Origin: an uncultured Schlesneria sp.
Lineage (GTDB): Bacteria; Planctomycetota; Planctomycetia; Planctomycetales; Planctomycetaceae
Assembly: GCA_903899985.1 (NCBI GenBank)
Contig: CAIULL010000123.1
Coordinates: 1 to 59,072, forward strand
Length of the DNA stretch: 59,072 bases
Direction of reading: 5' to 3'
Shown here: piece by piece, positions 1-7,739 of the stretch
Numbering within the stretch: the first letter of the stretch is position 1
Layout: every line of letters starts with the position of its first letter
Translations under genes and position numbers: made by a program
Notes under the pieces: model-generated
Database searches by the model: none
The model's input: the letters and a program-made list of their open reading frames with translations, nothing else
What the model was told of the DNA's origin: nothing

Positions 1-485
1 CCGATCTAAAATCCGATGGTGACTTCCCTCGCTCATGCATCCTTGCATGTCGTGGCTCCTTGCCTAAATGGTTAGTTCGTAGTTTACCTAACCCTAGCAG
101 GAGCCACGATTTTCATGAATATTGAACGGTATTGCGTTTAACCCGAAGCCAGCGGCGCAGGCGGATCGGCGTTCAGCCGATCTCTGTGAGCGTTGCCGAG
201 CCTACTGTTTCACATTGCTCCAACGAGCAGCGATGCCGCGGCGGACCTCAGTTCCGCCGCTCCGATCCCGCTTCTCTGCGAGGCGCGGTTAAACGATGGC
301 GAAAGATAAAAGCATTCCCGAAAACTCGCTTGCAAAAGTTTTTCGTGAGATGTTGCGAACTGCGGACTGGTTTTCTATGATACTTGGCCCGTTCCGGCTC
401 CTGAGCTGAATGCTTGGATCGTCGTTTGCTCGACGCCGTGTGCTTGTCACACGCTCCGGATCTTTTTAACCCGAGATTGCTACAC
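1..485. other. Gene-free stretch upstream of ffh
   Basis: No convincing coding region is seen on either strand. The short open frames here have compositions typical of out-of-frame reading and no recognisable start context or motif. The left part holds two back-to-back hairpins (34-109); the rest, about 115-485, probably carries the ffh promoter and leader, but I cannot place a promoter with confidence. Confidence 0.5.
34..113 (+). terminator. Double hairpin with T-run, probable terminator
   Basis: Two adjacent stem-loops are visible. The first is CATGCA-TCCT-TGCATG at 34-49. The second has perfect 11-base arms TCGTGGCTCCT (50-60) and AGGAGCCACGA (99-109), with a further inner pairing GGTTAG/CTAACC. 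TTTT follows directly at 110-113, as in an intrinsic terminator on the + strand. It probably ends a gene lying to the left of the window. It could instead be the tail of a structured RNA. Confidence 0.55.
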
Positions 486-1964
486 ATGTTCGAAGGTATC
501 GCCAACGGCCTGAAATCCGCGCTCTCCGTGTTGGGACGCGGCGGTAAGCTCACCGAATCGAATATTCGGGATGGGCTGGCGCAGGTCCGTAAAGCCTTGC
601 TCGAAGCTGACGTTCATTATGACGTCGCCACCAGTTTCATCAAACGGTGCACAGAGCAGGCTCTTGGCGACGCAGTGATGAAATCACTGCGACCCGATCA
701 ACAGATCATCGGGATCGTTCATCAGCAGCTCGTCGAGTTAATGGGTCCGACGGACCATTCCTTGCACCTGCGTAAAGATACGCTCGGCAAGATCATGATG
801 TGCGGTTTGCAGGGAAGTGGTAAAACCACCACCTGCGGCAAACTGGCCCGGATGCTGAAAGAGCAAGGCAAAAAGCCGATGCTCGTCGCCGCCGACTTGC
901 AGCGTCCCGCCGCTATTGAGCAACTCAAGATTATCGGCCAGCAGTTGGGTGTCCCCGTTTACAGCGAGGCTCCTGCCGGAACGACGCCGCTCAAGGTCTG
1001 TGCCAACGGTTTGATTGCCGCTCAGAAGGCGGGCGTCGACGTCATCATCTTCGATACGGCCGGTCGTCTGCACGTCGATCAGGACCTGATGAAAGAACTC
1101 GAACAGATCGATCGGAAGGTTCAGCCCGATCAGATTCTGCTCGTCTGCGACGCGATGACCGGTCAGGACGCAGTCAACAGTGCCAAGGCGTTTAATGAAG
1201 CGCTGGAACTGGACGGCGTGATCCTGACAAAGCTTGACGGTGATACTCGCGGTGGTGCGGCGATCAGCGTGAAAGAAGTGACCGGCGTTCCGATCAAGTT
1301 CATCGGTGTCGGAGAGCAACTTGATAAGCTCGAACCATTCCATCCTGACCGGATGGCAGGACGAATTCTCGGCATGGGTGACATTGTCACCTTGTTTGAG
1401 AAGGCTGCCGAGCAGATGGACGAAGCGGAAGTCGCCCGCCAGCAGGAAAAGATGGCGGCGGGTAAGTTCACTCTGGAAGATTTCCGCGATCAGATGAAGA
1501 TGATCCGCAAGATGGGATCGCTGAAAGATCTGATGAAGATGATCCCCGGCCTGGGTGGATTACTTGCCTCTAACCCTGACATGGATGCCGACAGCGACAT
1601 GGGGCGAATCGAAGCGGTGATCAACTCGATGACTCCTTACGAACGGAATCATCCTGACAAGATCGATCGCAGCCGTCGTCACCGGATCGCTCGCGGTGCG
1701 GGAACGGACCCGGCGGATGTGAACCGGATTCTGAAAGATTTTCATCAGATGGCCGGTATGGCTCAGAAGATGTCTGGCCTGGGTGCGATGGACCGGATGA
1801 AAGCCGTACGTGATCTCGCTCAAGGAGGGATGTCCAATCCTGGCGGCGGTCTCCGGATGCAGAAAGAACGCTCAAAGCGTGGTCCGGCGGACGAAAGATT
1901 GGCGGAAGAAAAGCGTAAGAAAGCTCGCAAAGACGCCAAGAAACAGAAGAAACGAAACCGGTAG
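486..1964 (+). CDS. ffh: Signal recognition particle protein Ffh
   Basis: This is the SRP54-type GTPase that binds 4.5S RNA and signal sequences and delivers ribosomes to the membrane through FtsY. It is 492 residues from the ATG at 486; an upstream in-frame start at 414 adds 24 residues that do not fit the family, whereas the protein from 486 begins [13 protein letters not shown] as expected. Visible motifs are the N-domain four-helix start, the P-loop GLQGSGKTT (about 107-115), DTAGR (about 190), TKLDGD (about 248), and a methionine-rich M domain from about 330 with many GxxM repeats. The C-terminus is a Lys/Arg-rich tail. It is the first gene of a translation block; a 98-bp palindromic repeat separates it from rpsP. 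Confidence 0.97.
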   Translation: MFEGIANGLKSALSVLGRGGKLTESNIRDGLAQVRKALLEADVHYDVATSFIKRCTEQALGDAVMKSLRPDQQIIGIVHQQLVELMGPTDHSLHLRKDTLGKIMMCGLQGSGKTTTCGKLARMLKEQGKKPMLVAADLQRPAAIEQLKIIGQQLGVPVYSEAPAGTTPLKVCANGLIAAQKAGVDVIIFDTAGRLHVDQDLMKELEQIDRKVQPDQILLVCDAMTGQDAVNSAKAFNEALELDGVILTKLDGDTRGGAAISVKEVTGVPIKFIGVGEQLDKLEPFHPDRMAGRILGMGDIVTLFEKAAEQMDEAEVARQQEKMAAGKFTLEDFRDQMKMIRKMGSLKDLMKMIPGLGGLLASNPDMDADSDMGRIEAVINSMTPYERNHPDKIDRSRRHRIARGAGTDPADVNRILKDFHQMAGMAQKMSGLGAMDRMKAVRDLAQGGMSNPGGGLRMQKERSKRGPADERLAEEKRKKARKDAKKQKKRNR

Positions 1965-1973
1965 CATGGCTTC

Positions 1974-2071
1974 GTGCCACTGCTTGATTGTCTTCGATCA
2001 AGCAGTGCTCTTCGAAAAACAGACGAAAATGCGAAGAGACTGCTTCGCCGAAGACCCTGAAGCAGTGGCAC
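1974..2071. repeat. 98-bp double-hairpin palindromic repeat, copy 1
   Basis: The element has outer ends GTGCCACTGCTT and AAGCAGTGGCAC. Inside are two hairpins: CACTGCTTGAT/ATCAAGCAGTG around an 8-base loop (11 perfect pairs), and ACTGCTTC/GAAGCAGT around a 12-base loop. A second copy of identical length lies at 16622-16719. This copy sits ten bases after the ffh stop and ahead of rpsP, so a transcript running from ffh into rpsP would fold it. Such elements resemble REP/MITE-like non-autonomous repeats; no transposase is nearby. Confidence 0.8.
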
Positions 2072-2135
2072 AATTCAAGACAAAGATCAAGAAAAAGAAA
2101 CTTACCTCGTTAATCAAAAAACCAAGGAGCATTGA

Positions 2136-2504
2136 GTGGCAGTTCGTATTCGAATGAAGAAAATTGGACGTAAGCATCGACCTTTCTATCGTATCTGCGT
2201 GATGGATTCGCGAGTCCATCGTGAAGGAAAAGCGATCGAAGAAATTGGCTGGTACGACACGTCCGTCGCCGATAAGTCAAAGCGAGTGAAGGTTGATCTT
2301 GCTCGAGTGGATTACTGGGTTTCGGTCGGGGCAAGTTTGTCCGATCGCGTCGCGACTCTCGTCAAGAAGGTCAAGACCAACAGCTTCACAACGGCTGCGG
2401 CACCAGCTCCGATGCAGTCTCCGAAGATCAAGGAAACAGCTCCTGCAGTACCAGAAGGAGCCGAAGGCGAAGCCGCTCCAGCAGAAGCCGCAGCAGCGGA
2501 ATAG
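2136..2504 (+). CDS. rpsP: 30S ribosomal protein S16
   Basis: S16 is a primary assembly protein of the small ribosomal subunit. The start is GTG at 2136, placed by AGGAG at 2125-2129 and by the canonical N-terminus MAVRIRMKKIGRKHRPFYRI. The S16 core (about residues 1-85, ending in a DRVATLVKK-like helix) is followed by an Ala/Pro/Glu-rich tail of about 35 residues; such tails are common in S16 proteins of this size (122 residues). Its place between ffh and trmD matches the widely conserved ffh-rpsP-rimM-trmD-rplS order, except that no rimM is present between rpsP and trmD (105 bases only). Confidence 0.97.
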   Translation: MAVRIRMKKIGRKHRPFYRICVMDSRVHREGKAIEEIGWYDTSVADKSKRVKVDLARVDYWVSVGASLSDRVATLVKKVKTNSFTTAAAPAPMQSPKIKETAPAVPEGAEGEAAPAEAAAAE

Positions 2505-2609
2505 TCAGATTGGCGAAGCTGTGACAAACAGGTTTGCTGGAATCTGGCCTGGCAATCATTGGTTTGTGTTTGACTGTGACTGGTTGAGTTTGTTTTTGTT
2601 GGCGTCACC

Positions 2610-3293
2610 ATGCGATTTGATGTCCTGACGCTGTTTCCTGAACTGTTTCACAGTTACCTGCAACAAAGCCTGCTGAAGCTCGCTATTGAGAAGAAGCTGG
2701 TGGATGTCCGGTTGTGGAATATTCGGGATTGGTCAACAGACAAGCATAAATCGGTGGACGACACGCCGTATGGCGGTGGGCCGGGAATGTTGATGGCCTG
2801 TCCTCCGGTTTATGGGTGTGTGGAAGCGGCTCAAGCAGACGGAACTGAGCCAGGTCGATTGATCATGTTGACGCCGCAAGGCCGAAAGCTGGATCAATCG
2901 CTGGTCAGGGAATTATCGACGTATCGTCGATTGTTGTTGTTGTGCGGACGTTACGAGGGGTTTGACGAACGGATCAACCAGGGGCTGGAGCCCCTGGAAG
3001 TTTCTGCAGGCGACTTCATCTGTAACGGCGGCGAAGTTCCCGCCATGATGATTATCGATACGGTGATTCGCCTGGTTCCAGGTGTTTTGGGAGACGAAAC
3101 AAGCAGCAAGTACGATTCGTTTGGAGAAAGTGGTCTGCTGGAATACCCGCAGTACACTCGACCACGCGAGTTTCGAGGAATGACGGTTCCTGATGTGTTA
3201 CTCAGCGGAAATCACGCGGTGATCGCGGAGTGGCGGCATCAACAAAGTATTGAACGGACTCGTCGCAAACGCGGCGATCTGATGAACGAATAA
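2610..3293 (+). CDS. trmD: tRNA (guanine-N1-)-methyltransferase TrmD
   Basis: TrmD methylates G37 next to the anticodon in tRNAs reading CNN codons, using S-adenosylmethionine, and so prevents +1 frameshifting. The protein is 227 residues, normal for the family. It starts MRFDVLTLFPELF and contains DDTPYGGGPGM (about 50-60). The deep trefoil-knot SAM site is seen as LLLLCGRYEGFDERI (about 109-123), CNGGEVPAMMIIDTVIRL (about 138-155), and the C-terminal helical segment with YPQYTRP and LSGNH. It lies in the rpsP-rplS translation block. Confidence 0.97.
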   Translation: MRFDVLTLFPELFHSYLQQSLLKLAIEKKLVDVRLWNIRDWSTDKHKSVDDTPYGGGPGMLMACPPVYGCVEAAQADGTEPGRLIMLTPQGRKLDQSLVRELSTYRRLLLLCGRYEGFDERINQGLEPLEVSAGDFICNGGEVPAMMIIDTVIRLVPGVLGDETSSKYDSFGESGLLEYPQYTRPREFRGMTVPDVLLSGNHAVIAEWRHQQSIERTRRKRGDLMNE

Positions 3294-3404
3294 CGAGAGA
3301 AGTTAAAAAATCAGTGTGGGTCAGACCCACCCGCTTCGAGGGACAAACTCGAGCGAACGTGAGTCAACGGCGAGACCGCTCGCCTCAGAGAATTGGAAAT
3401 AACC
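3294..3404 (+). promoter_or_regulatory. rplS leader with small dyads
   Basis: The 111-base gap before rplS contains a short stem GTGGGT-CAG-ACCCAC (3316-3330) and a second weak pairing GCGA/TCGC near 3369-3382. L19 leaders that autoregulate rplS are known in some bacteria, but the structure here does not match one I can name, so regulatory function is only a possibility. Confidence 0.25.
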
Positions 3405-3824
3405 ATGATTAAGCCACTCATTAAGCAAGTCGAAGATCAATATCTCCGCAAAGAGCCGCTCGTGTTCGAAATTGGTGACACCGTCGACGTGCACCAGCGA
3501 ATTCTCGAAGGGGATAAAGAGCGTATTCAGATTTTCAACGGAGTCGTCATCGCCCGACGTGGTGGTGGAACCCGCGAGAAGTTTACCGTCCGACGCATCG
3601 TGTCGGGTGAAGGTGTTGAGCGAACATTCCCGTTCCATTCACCGAAGATCGCCAAGATCGAAGTGAAGCGACATGGTAAGGTCCGTCGCGCCAAGCTGTT
3701 CTATCTACGTGACCGAATCGGTAAGGCCACCAAGCTGGTTGAACGAGTTGACAAGGCGGAAAAGGAAGCCGCACGATCGGCCAAGACTCAGGCCAAGGCC
3801 AAGTCAAAAGAAGCGACGACGTGA
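3405..3824 (+). CDS. rplS: 50S ribosomal protein L19
   Basis: L19 sits at the 30S-50S interface. From the ATG at 3405 the product is 139 residues and begins [16 protein letters not shown]. An in-frame TTG at 3393 would add four residues and is less likely. Family motifs are visible: [54 protein letters not shown] and [20 protein letters not shown] Lys/Ala/Glu-rich C-terminal tail of about 25 residues follows the core. It is the last gene of the ribosomal block before a strong terminator. Confidence 0.97.
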   Translation: MIKPLIKQVEDQYLRKEPLVFEIGDTVDVHQRILEGDKERIQIFNGVVIARRGGGTREKFTVRRIVSGEGVERTFPFHSPKIAKIEVKRHGKVRRAKLFYLRDRIGKATKLVERVDKAEKEAARSAKTQAKAKSKEATT

Positions 3825-3875
3825 TCGGATTGAAGTGATGCCGTAGGTCGTGGATTGGTTGAATGAAGTCAAGTG

Positions 3876-3906
3876 TAGCCCGATTGGGAGTGTTCCAATC
3901 GGGCTA
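3876..3906 (+). terminator. Stem-loop after rplS
   Basis: Perfect 12-base arms TAGCCCGATTGG (3876-3887) and CCAATCGGGCTA (3895-3906) enclose a 7-base loop, 51 bases after the rplS stop. There is no T-run after it, so it may be a processing or stability hairpin, or a terminator acting without a U-tract. It marks the likely end of the ffh-rplS transcription unit. Confidence 0.6.
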
Positions 3907-3929
3907 CTACTTCGTACACAATCGGCCGC

Positions 3930-3969
3930 AACCCCAACTCCCCTGCGGGGGTGGTAAACGGGCCTTTGC
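3930..3969 (-). repeat. GC-rich hairpin repeat, copy A (inverted)
   Basis: The reverse complement of this 40-base segment matches 4111-4150 at all but four positions, including the palindromic GCAAAGGCCC head and the core CCACCCCCGCAGGGG with a GGGGTT tail. Related copies lie at 22514-22557 and 52090-52137. Together with copy B it forms a long inverted repeat around a 141-base spacer. Confidence 0.75.
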
Positions 3970-4107
3970 ACCAGCCGCGTTTACCGGGACGACGCAACGC
4001 TGAACTACAAAGAGCTAATCCGACGGTTGGAAGGGGCTGAGTGATCGAAGTCAGTCATTCAGGGGCACGCGATTTTCTTTGGATTCTCCGAGATGATACA
4101 AGACCGT

Positions 4108-4150
4108 AGGGCAAAGGCCCGATGACCACCCCCGCAGGGGAGGTGGGGTT
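4108..4150 (+). repeat. GC-rich hairpin repeat, copy B
   Basis: The segment begins AGGGCAAAGGCCCG and continues ACCACCCCCGCAGGGG followed by AGGTGGGGTT. It can fold on itself through CCACCCCC/GGGGAGGTGG. It is the right arm of an inverted pair with copy A and ends just before the yraN start region (ATG at 4187). The stretch 3825-4186 otherwise holds no supported gene. Confidence 0.75.
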
Positions 4151-4186
4151 GTGTTTTTCGTGTCAACTTCGCGGGGCGGCATCACG

Positions 4187-4612
4187 ATGTTTGGCTGGTT
4201 CACGAGGTTTTTGAAGTCGACCCGAGGGACTCGCCAGCAGTTCGGCAACAAGGGGGAAGCGGAAGCGGCGCGGTTCCTTGAGGGACTCGGTTACAAGATC
4301 CTTCACTGGCAGTTACGAGGTCGATACGGGGAACTGGACCTCATTGCCTTGGACGGCGATACAATTGTGTTCGTCGAAGTGAAGACGCGAGCCTCGACCG
4401 CAGCCGGTCACCCGACGGAATCGATCACACCGGCCAAACAAGGCAAGATCACCCGATCGGCCCTTGCCTTTCTCAAGAAACATCGCTGGCTGAACCGCAA
4501 AGCTCGGTTCGATGTCGTTTCGATTATCTGGCCCAAAGGGGGCGAGTCACCCCAGATTCAACATTACATCAACGCATTCGAACCGGTCGGATTTGGGCAA
4601 ATGTATTCGTGA
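4187..4612 (+). CDS. yraN: YraN/UPF0102 family nuclease-fold protein
   Basis: The YraN family has a Holliday-junction-resolvase/restriction-endonuclease-like fold; its cellular role is not firmly known. From the ATG at 4187 the product is 141 residues. Visible family motifs are GNKGEAEAARFLEGLGYKIL (about 23-42), RGRYGELDLIALD (about 46-58) and the acidic/lysine motif VFVEVKTR (about 63-70). These correspond to the E...D...EVK catalytic set of the fold. The extra start at 4151 (GTG) would add 12 residues that overlap repeat copy B. A yraN gene near the rplS block is a common arrangement in bacteria. Confidence 0.88.
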   Translation: MFGWFTRFLKSTRGTRQQFGNKGEAEAARFLEGLGYKILHWQLRGRYGELDLIALDGDTIVFVEVKTRASTAAGHPTESITPAKQGKITRSALAFLKKHRWLNRKARFDVVSIIWPKGGESPQIQHYINAFEPVGFGQMYS

Positions 4613-4653
4613 TTTGAATGAGAGAGCTCCATCGCAAGGAACTTGGATAACTC

Positions 4654-5343
4654 ATGGGACTCGACTTTGTTGAAATCGTGATGGAGGTCGAAGAAACCTT
4701 CGGCATGACGTTTCGGTCGGACGAGTTCGGCTCCATTAAAACGGTCGGAGATTTTGTCAGTCTGATTCGTTCGCGGATCGCGGCCGCCGATACAGTAGCC
4801 TGCCCCAGCTTGTCGCAATTTCTCCGGCTTCGATCTTTGGTTCGTGACGTTGCCGGCAAACCCGAACTGCGCATACGTCCGTCGCATCGACTTCAATCAA
4901 CGCTTTCCAATGACGAGATTCGCGGACTTTGGCAATCGATGCATGAAAGGCTTGGGATCTACCCTGACACACTGCGGCTTCCGCGTTATCTTCGGAATAC
5001 CGGGTTGTTAATCGCATTTGCGATCCCGATTGGATCCGTCTGGTATTCGATTGCGATTGACTCATTCCCGTTACCGCTGGCGTTACTTTTCAGTGCATTT
5101 ATTGCCATTTTTCTGATCCTCATTAGCGCACAGTTTCGATCGGTGCCCCCAAAAGGCTGGGTCACGTTTGGCGAAGTCACTCGACAATTGTCAGGCACCA
5201 TTGTTGCCAGCAGGAATTTACATTTGAAAACAGACGAATTGATTCTCGAAAAATTACGTCCAATTTTTTCAGACATTCTCAACATGAATCCGAACGCAAT
5301 TGTCCCATCCGCTCGGTTGATTGAAGACCTTCGTGTGGGCTGA
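4654..5343 (+). CDS. Membrane protein with split acyl-carrier-like halves
   Basis: This is a 229-residue protein. Residues 1-42 (MGLDFVEIVMEVEETFGM, then KTVGDFVSLI) look like helices II-IV of an acyl carrier protein, but the position of the phosphopantetheine serine (DSLD in carriers) reads MGLD, so no attachment site exists. An in-frame TAA two codons upstream fixes this start. Two hydrophobic segments follow at about 113-132 and 138-158. Residues 193-229 (LILEKLRPIFSDILNMNPNA, ending in LIEDLRVG) look like helix I plus the loop of an acyl carrier protein and stop exactly where DSL would begin. Function unknown; the two halves could pair into one permuted carrier-like domain. Confidence 0.7.
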   Translation: MGLDFVEIVMEVEETFGMTFRSDEFGSIKTVGDFVSLIRSRIAAADTVACPSLSQFLRLRSLVRDVAGKPELRIRPSHRLQSTLSNDEIRGLWQSMHERLGIYPDTLRLPRYLRNTGLLIAFAIPIGSVWYSIAIDSFPLPLALLFSAFIAIFLILISAQFRSVPPKGWVTFGEVTRQLSGTIVASRNLHLKTDELILEKLRPIFSDILNMNPNAIVPSARLIEDLRVG

Positions 5344-5398
5344 CATATCGGGATCACAAGATTCAGCCACTCGAAAGATCGTGATGTCGTCTGTCCGT

Positions 5399-7696
5399 TT
5401 ATGGCAGTTGTTTCAATTCAGCGATCACCATCGTATGCACATCGAGACGCGGTACCGTTACGGTCGTGCCCTCAGGTGTATTGCGTGCCTCAAGTGCTAT
5501 CCCTTCTGGTTCGAGGTGTACTCGGCTCAGAACATACTGTGGTCCGAAGGTGACTTGAATGTCGTGGATCGGAACGGTTTCTTCTCGTAGTGGAACATCA
5601 TCATTCGGAAAGGCGTGAGCCGCCGTGGTATTCAAGTCACTATAAAGATGGACGATCAACCGATCTTCTCCGCTGATTTGTTGTCTCATGATCGTGGAAT
5701 GGACGCACATCGGAGCCTTGATTCTAACTGGTTCAGGGGCGGAGGCAGCCCAGCGCGTGGCGTGGACCAGGGCCAACCGTTGATAGGGATACGCATAAAG
5801 GTAGTAGGCCGCATCGAGTCCGCCGGCAAAGTAGACGACGCGACCATTGCCATGTGTGCGCGAGATTATGCCGGGTAGTTTTGGTGAGCTTCCTCCAGCC
5901 TTATCGGTCAGCGAGCCGACGACCATTGCTTCGGGGTCATGGACCGACACTTTGACTGCGGGGCCTTTGAACGTGACGGGATCTCCGCCGATATAGGTTT
6001 TCATCTTGCCTTGATTCAAGAACGAATCGACATCCTGGCGAAAGTCGAAAACGCTTTTTCGCTTTTCCCAGTAATCGGGTCCGATTGACTTGGCGAAGTT
6101 CACGTCCAGTTCCTGGCCCGCTGTTGTCGGGCTTTGATCTGGCAGGCCGCGGTAGTCAACGCCGAATACAGATGCCAACGAAAAATTGTCGCGTGGATCA
6201 CCGTATTCATTGAAGAGTGACGTATCCAGACTCGCGACCAGCCCCCCGCCCTTTCGGACAAATTCGTCGATGGCAGCGGTTTGTTGATCATCGAGACAAG
6301 CCGCATTCGGCAGGATCAAAACCTGATAACGTGCCAGATCCGTCGGATTGAGGTTCCAATCGTTGATGACCGTCAACGGCAAATGTTCTTCCTGGGCCGC
6401 CCGGAATGTTCCCAAGACATTGGCCATGTATCGCTCTTCGACCCGACCTGCTGATCGACCGTAGAAATTACGAGTATTGTCCGACATCAACATCGCAGCC
6501 CACGGTTCAGGCTGTTTATGTGTCAACCAGGGTTTGCGGCGTTGGACTTCATCCATACAGGCATAAAGTTCCTGTTGCAGATGCTTCGGCTGAATAACGG
6601 CGATACTTGGACTGGCACCGTAGGTGAGTGCGAGCATCATGCGACGCTCGATCTCGTGTGGTGGAAACGAGTCTTTGCCGTAGGGGTTGCCGTGGCTGAG
6701 GATGTACGGTTCGCTGAATGCCACACGATGATTGGTCGTGGCCCAGATATAGGCATTGGCGAATGCAGGAACGATTGTTGTTCCCCGGTTGGATTCATCG
6801 AGCCAGAATTCTTGATCCGGGGCATCAAGCAGTAGATTCATTCGCGTTGGCATATTCCGGGGGATCGACAGAAAGTGTCCCCAACGGCCGGCGTTTGTTG
6901 TCCATGTCACCAGAGCGATTGTCGGCTTGATGGATTTGAGTCGGATTTGCATTCGGCGAACGAGATCCTCCATCCGTCTGTCGGCCCAATGCTGATAGCG
7001 GCGAAAGGCGGGATCGTTCAGATCGGGATTGGGGATTTCTGATTGGGTTTCGTTCCGATAGCTCGATCGACAATGCTGGCAGTAGCAGACGCCACCGTAA
7101 TGCAATCCGTCAAAACTGAAGGCATCAACATCGGGAAATTTAGTCACAATTTCCGCCAGGACATCAATAAAGAAATCTCCATAAGGACCGAGTAAGCAGA
7201 GCATCCCGCCGTGCGGAAATTTCTGCAGATCGATCTGAGGGATCGTCGTTGTATTGCTGTCGATCCTTCTCCATTCAGGATGCGTTTCATAGACCTCGCC
7301 CTGTAAACAAGGTGGGTAAACCCCAAGGATGCGAACTCCGAGACGTTTGTATTCCGCGATATCGTTCGTCAACCGTTCAGGAGGCACATGAGGACTTCGC
7401 CGTTTCAGCAGCTTGCTATCGTAGTACGCATAAAAGGGATCGACGAATCCCATCTCGCTGATCGTGACACCGTGCTTTGCGGCTTCCGTTCGGGCGACCG
7501 AGTCCATTACGGACAACGTGTAACCACAGCCAACCGTGTGCTGAACCCACTCAGGAATTGCGATCTGGCGAAACGGTTCCTGATCGAATGGTTGCGAGGC
7601 AATCTGTTTGCCGAAGACTTTTCGTTGGTTCTCTTGAGCCGAACAGAACGCCGAGGCATTGATAAGTAAGGCAACGATCAACCAGCGAGAAATCAT
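5399..7696 (-). CDS. Secreted glycosidase-like protein
   Basis: The product is 765 residues from the ATG at 7696, which gives a clean signal peptide (MISRWLIVALLINASAFCSAQ); an upstream start at 7726 would spoil it. The N-terminal 350 residues look like a TIM-barrel of the glycoside-hydrolase-like kind: ERLTNDIAEYKRLGVRILGVYPP, an acidic DVDAFSFDGLHYG strand, and a CYCQHCRSSYR cysteine motif after it. Residues about 430-560 (LARYQVLILPNAACLDDQQT, then VRKGGGLVASLDTS) resemble the class-I-amidotransferase-like trimerisation domain of GH42-type beta-galactosidases. The substrate cannot be read from sequence. The gene converges on the ACP-like gene with a 55-base gap. Confidence 0.6.
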   Translation of the reverse strand: MISRWLIVALLINASAFCSAQENQRKVFGKQIASQPFDQEPFRQIAIPEWVQHTVGCGYTLSVMDSVARTEAAKHGVTISEMGFVDPFYAYYDSKLLKRRSPHVPPERLTNDIAEYKRLGVRILGVYPPCLQGEVYETHPEWRRIDSNTTTIPQIDLQKFPHGGMLCLLGPYGDFFIDVLAEIVTKFPDVDAFSFDGLHYGGVCYCQHCRSSYRNETQSEIPNPDLNDPAFRRYQHWADRRMEDLVRRMQIRLKSIKPTIALVTWTTNAGRWGHFLSIPRNMPTRMNLLLDAPDQEFWLDESNRGTTIVPAFANAYIWATTNHRVAFSEPYILSHGNPYGKDSFPPHEIERRMMLALTYGASPSIAVIQPKHLQQELYACMDEVQRRKPWLTHKQPEPWAAMLMSDNTRNFYGRSAGRVEERYMANVLGTFRAAQEEHLPLTVINDWNLNPTDLARYQVLILPNAACLDDQQTAAIDEFVRKGGGLVASLDTSLFNEYGDPRDNFSLASVFGVDYRGLPDQSPTTAGQELDVNFAKSIGPDYWEKRKSVFDFRQDVDSFLNQGKMKTYIGGDPVTFKGPAVKVSVHDPEAMVVGSLTDKAGGSSPKLPGIISRTHGNGRVVYFAGGLDAAYYLYAYPYQRLALVHATRWAASAPEPVRIKAPMCVHSTIMRQQISGEDRLIVHLYSDLNTTAAHAFPNDDVPLREETVPIHDIQVTFGPQYVLSRVHLEPEGIALEARNTPEGTTVTVPRLDVHTMVIAELKQLP

Positions 7697-7739
7697 GACC
7701 GATCCCCTTGATGTCCAAGGCCGCATTGAACAACGACGG

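Noticed and set aside
132-380. Open frame of 82 residues upstream of ffh
   Set aside because: Arg-rich, no start signal, no family resemblance; lies in a leader region and looks like chance.
738-1343. 201-residue frame antisense to ffh
   Set aside because: Opposite strand of a clear conserved gene; typical shadow of a GC-rich coding frame.
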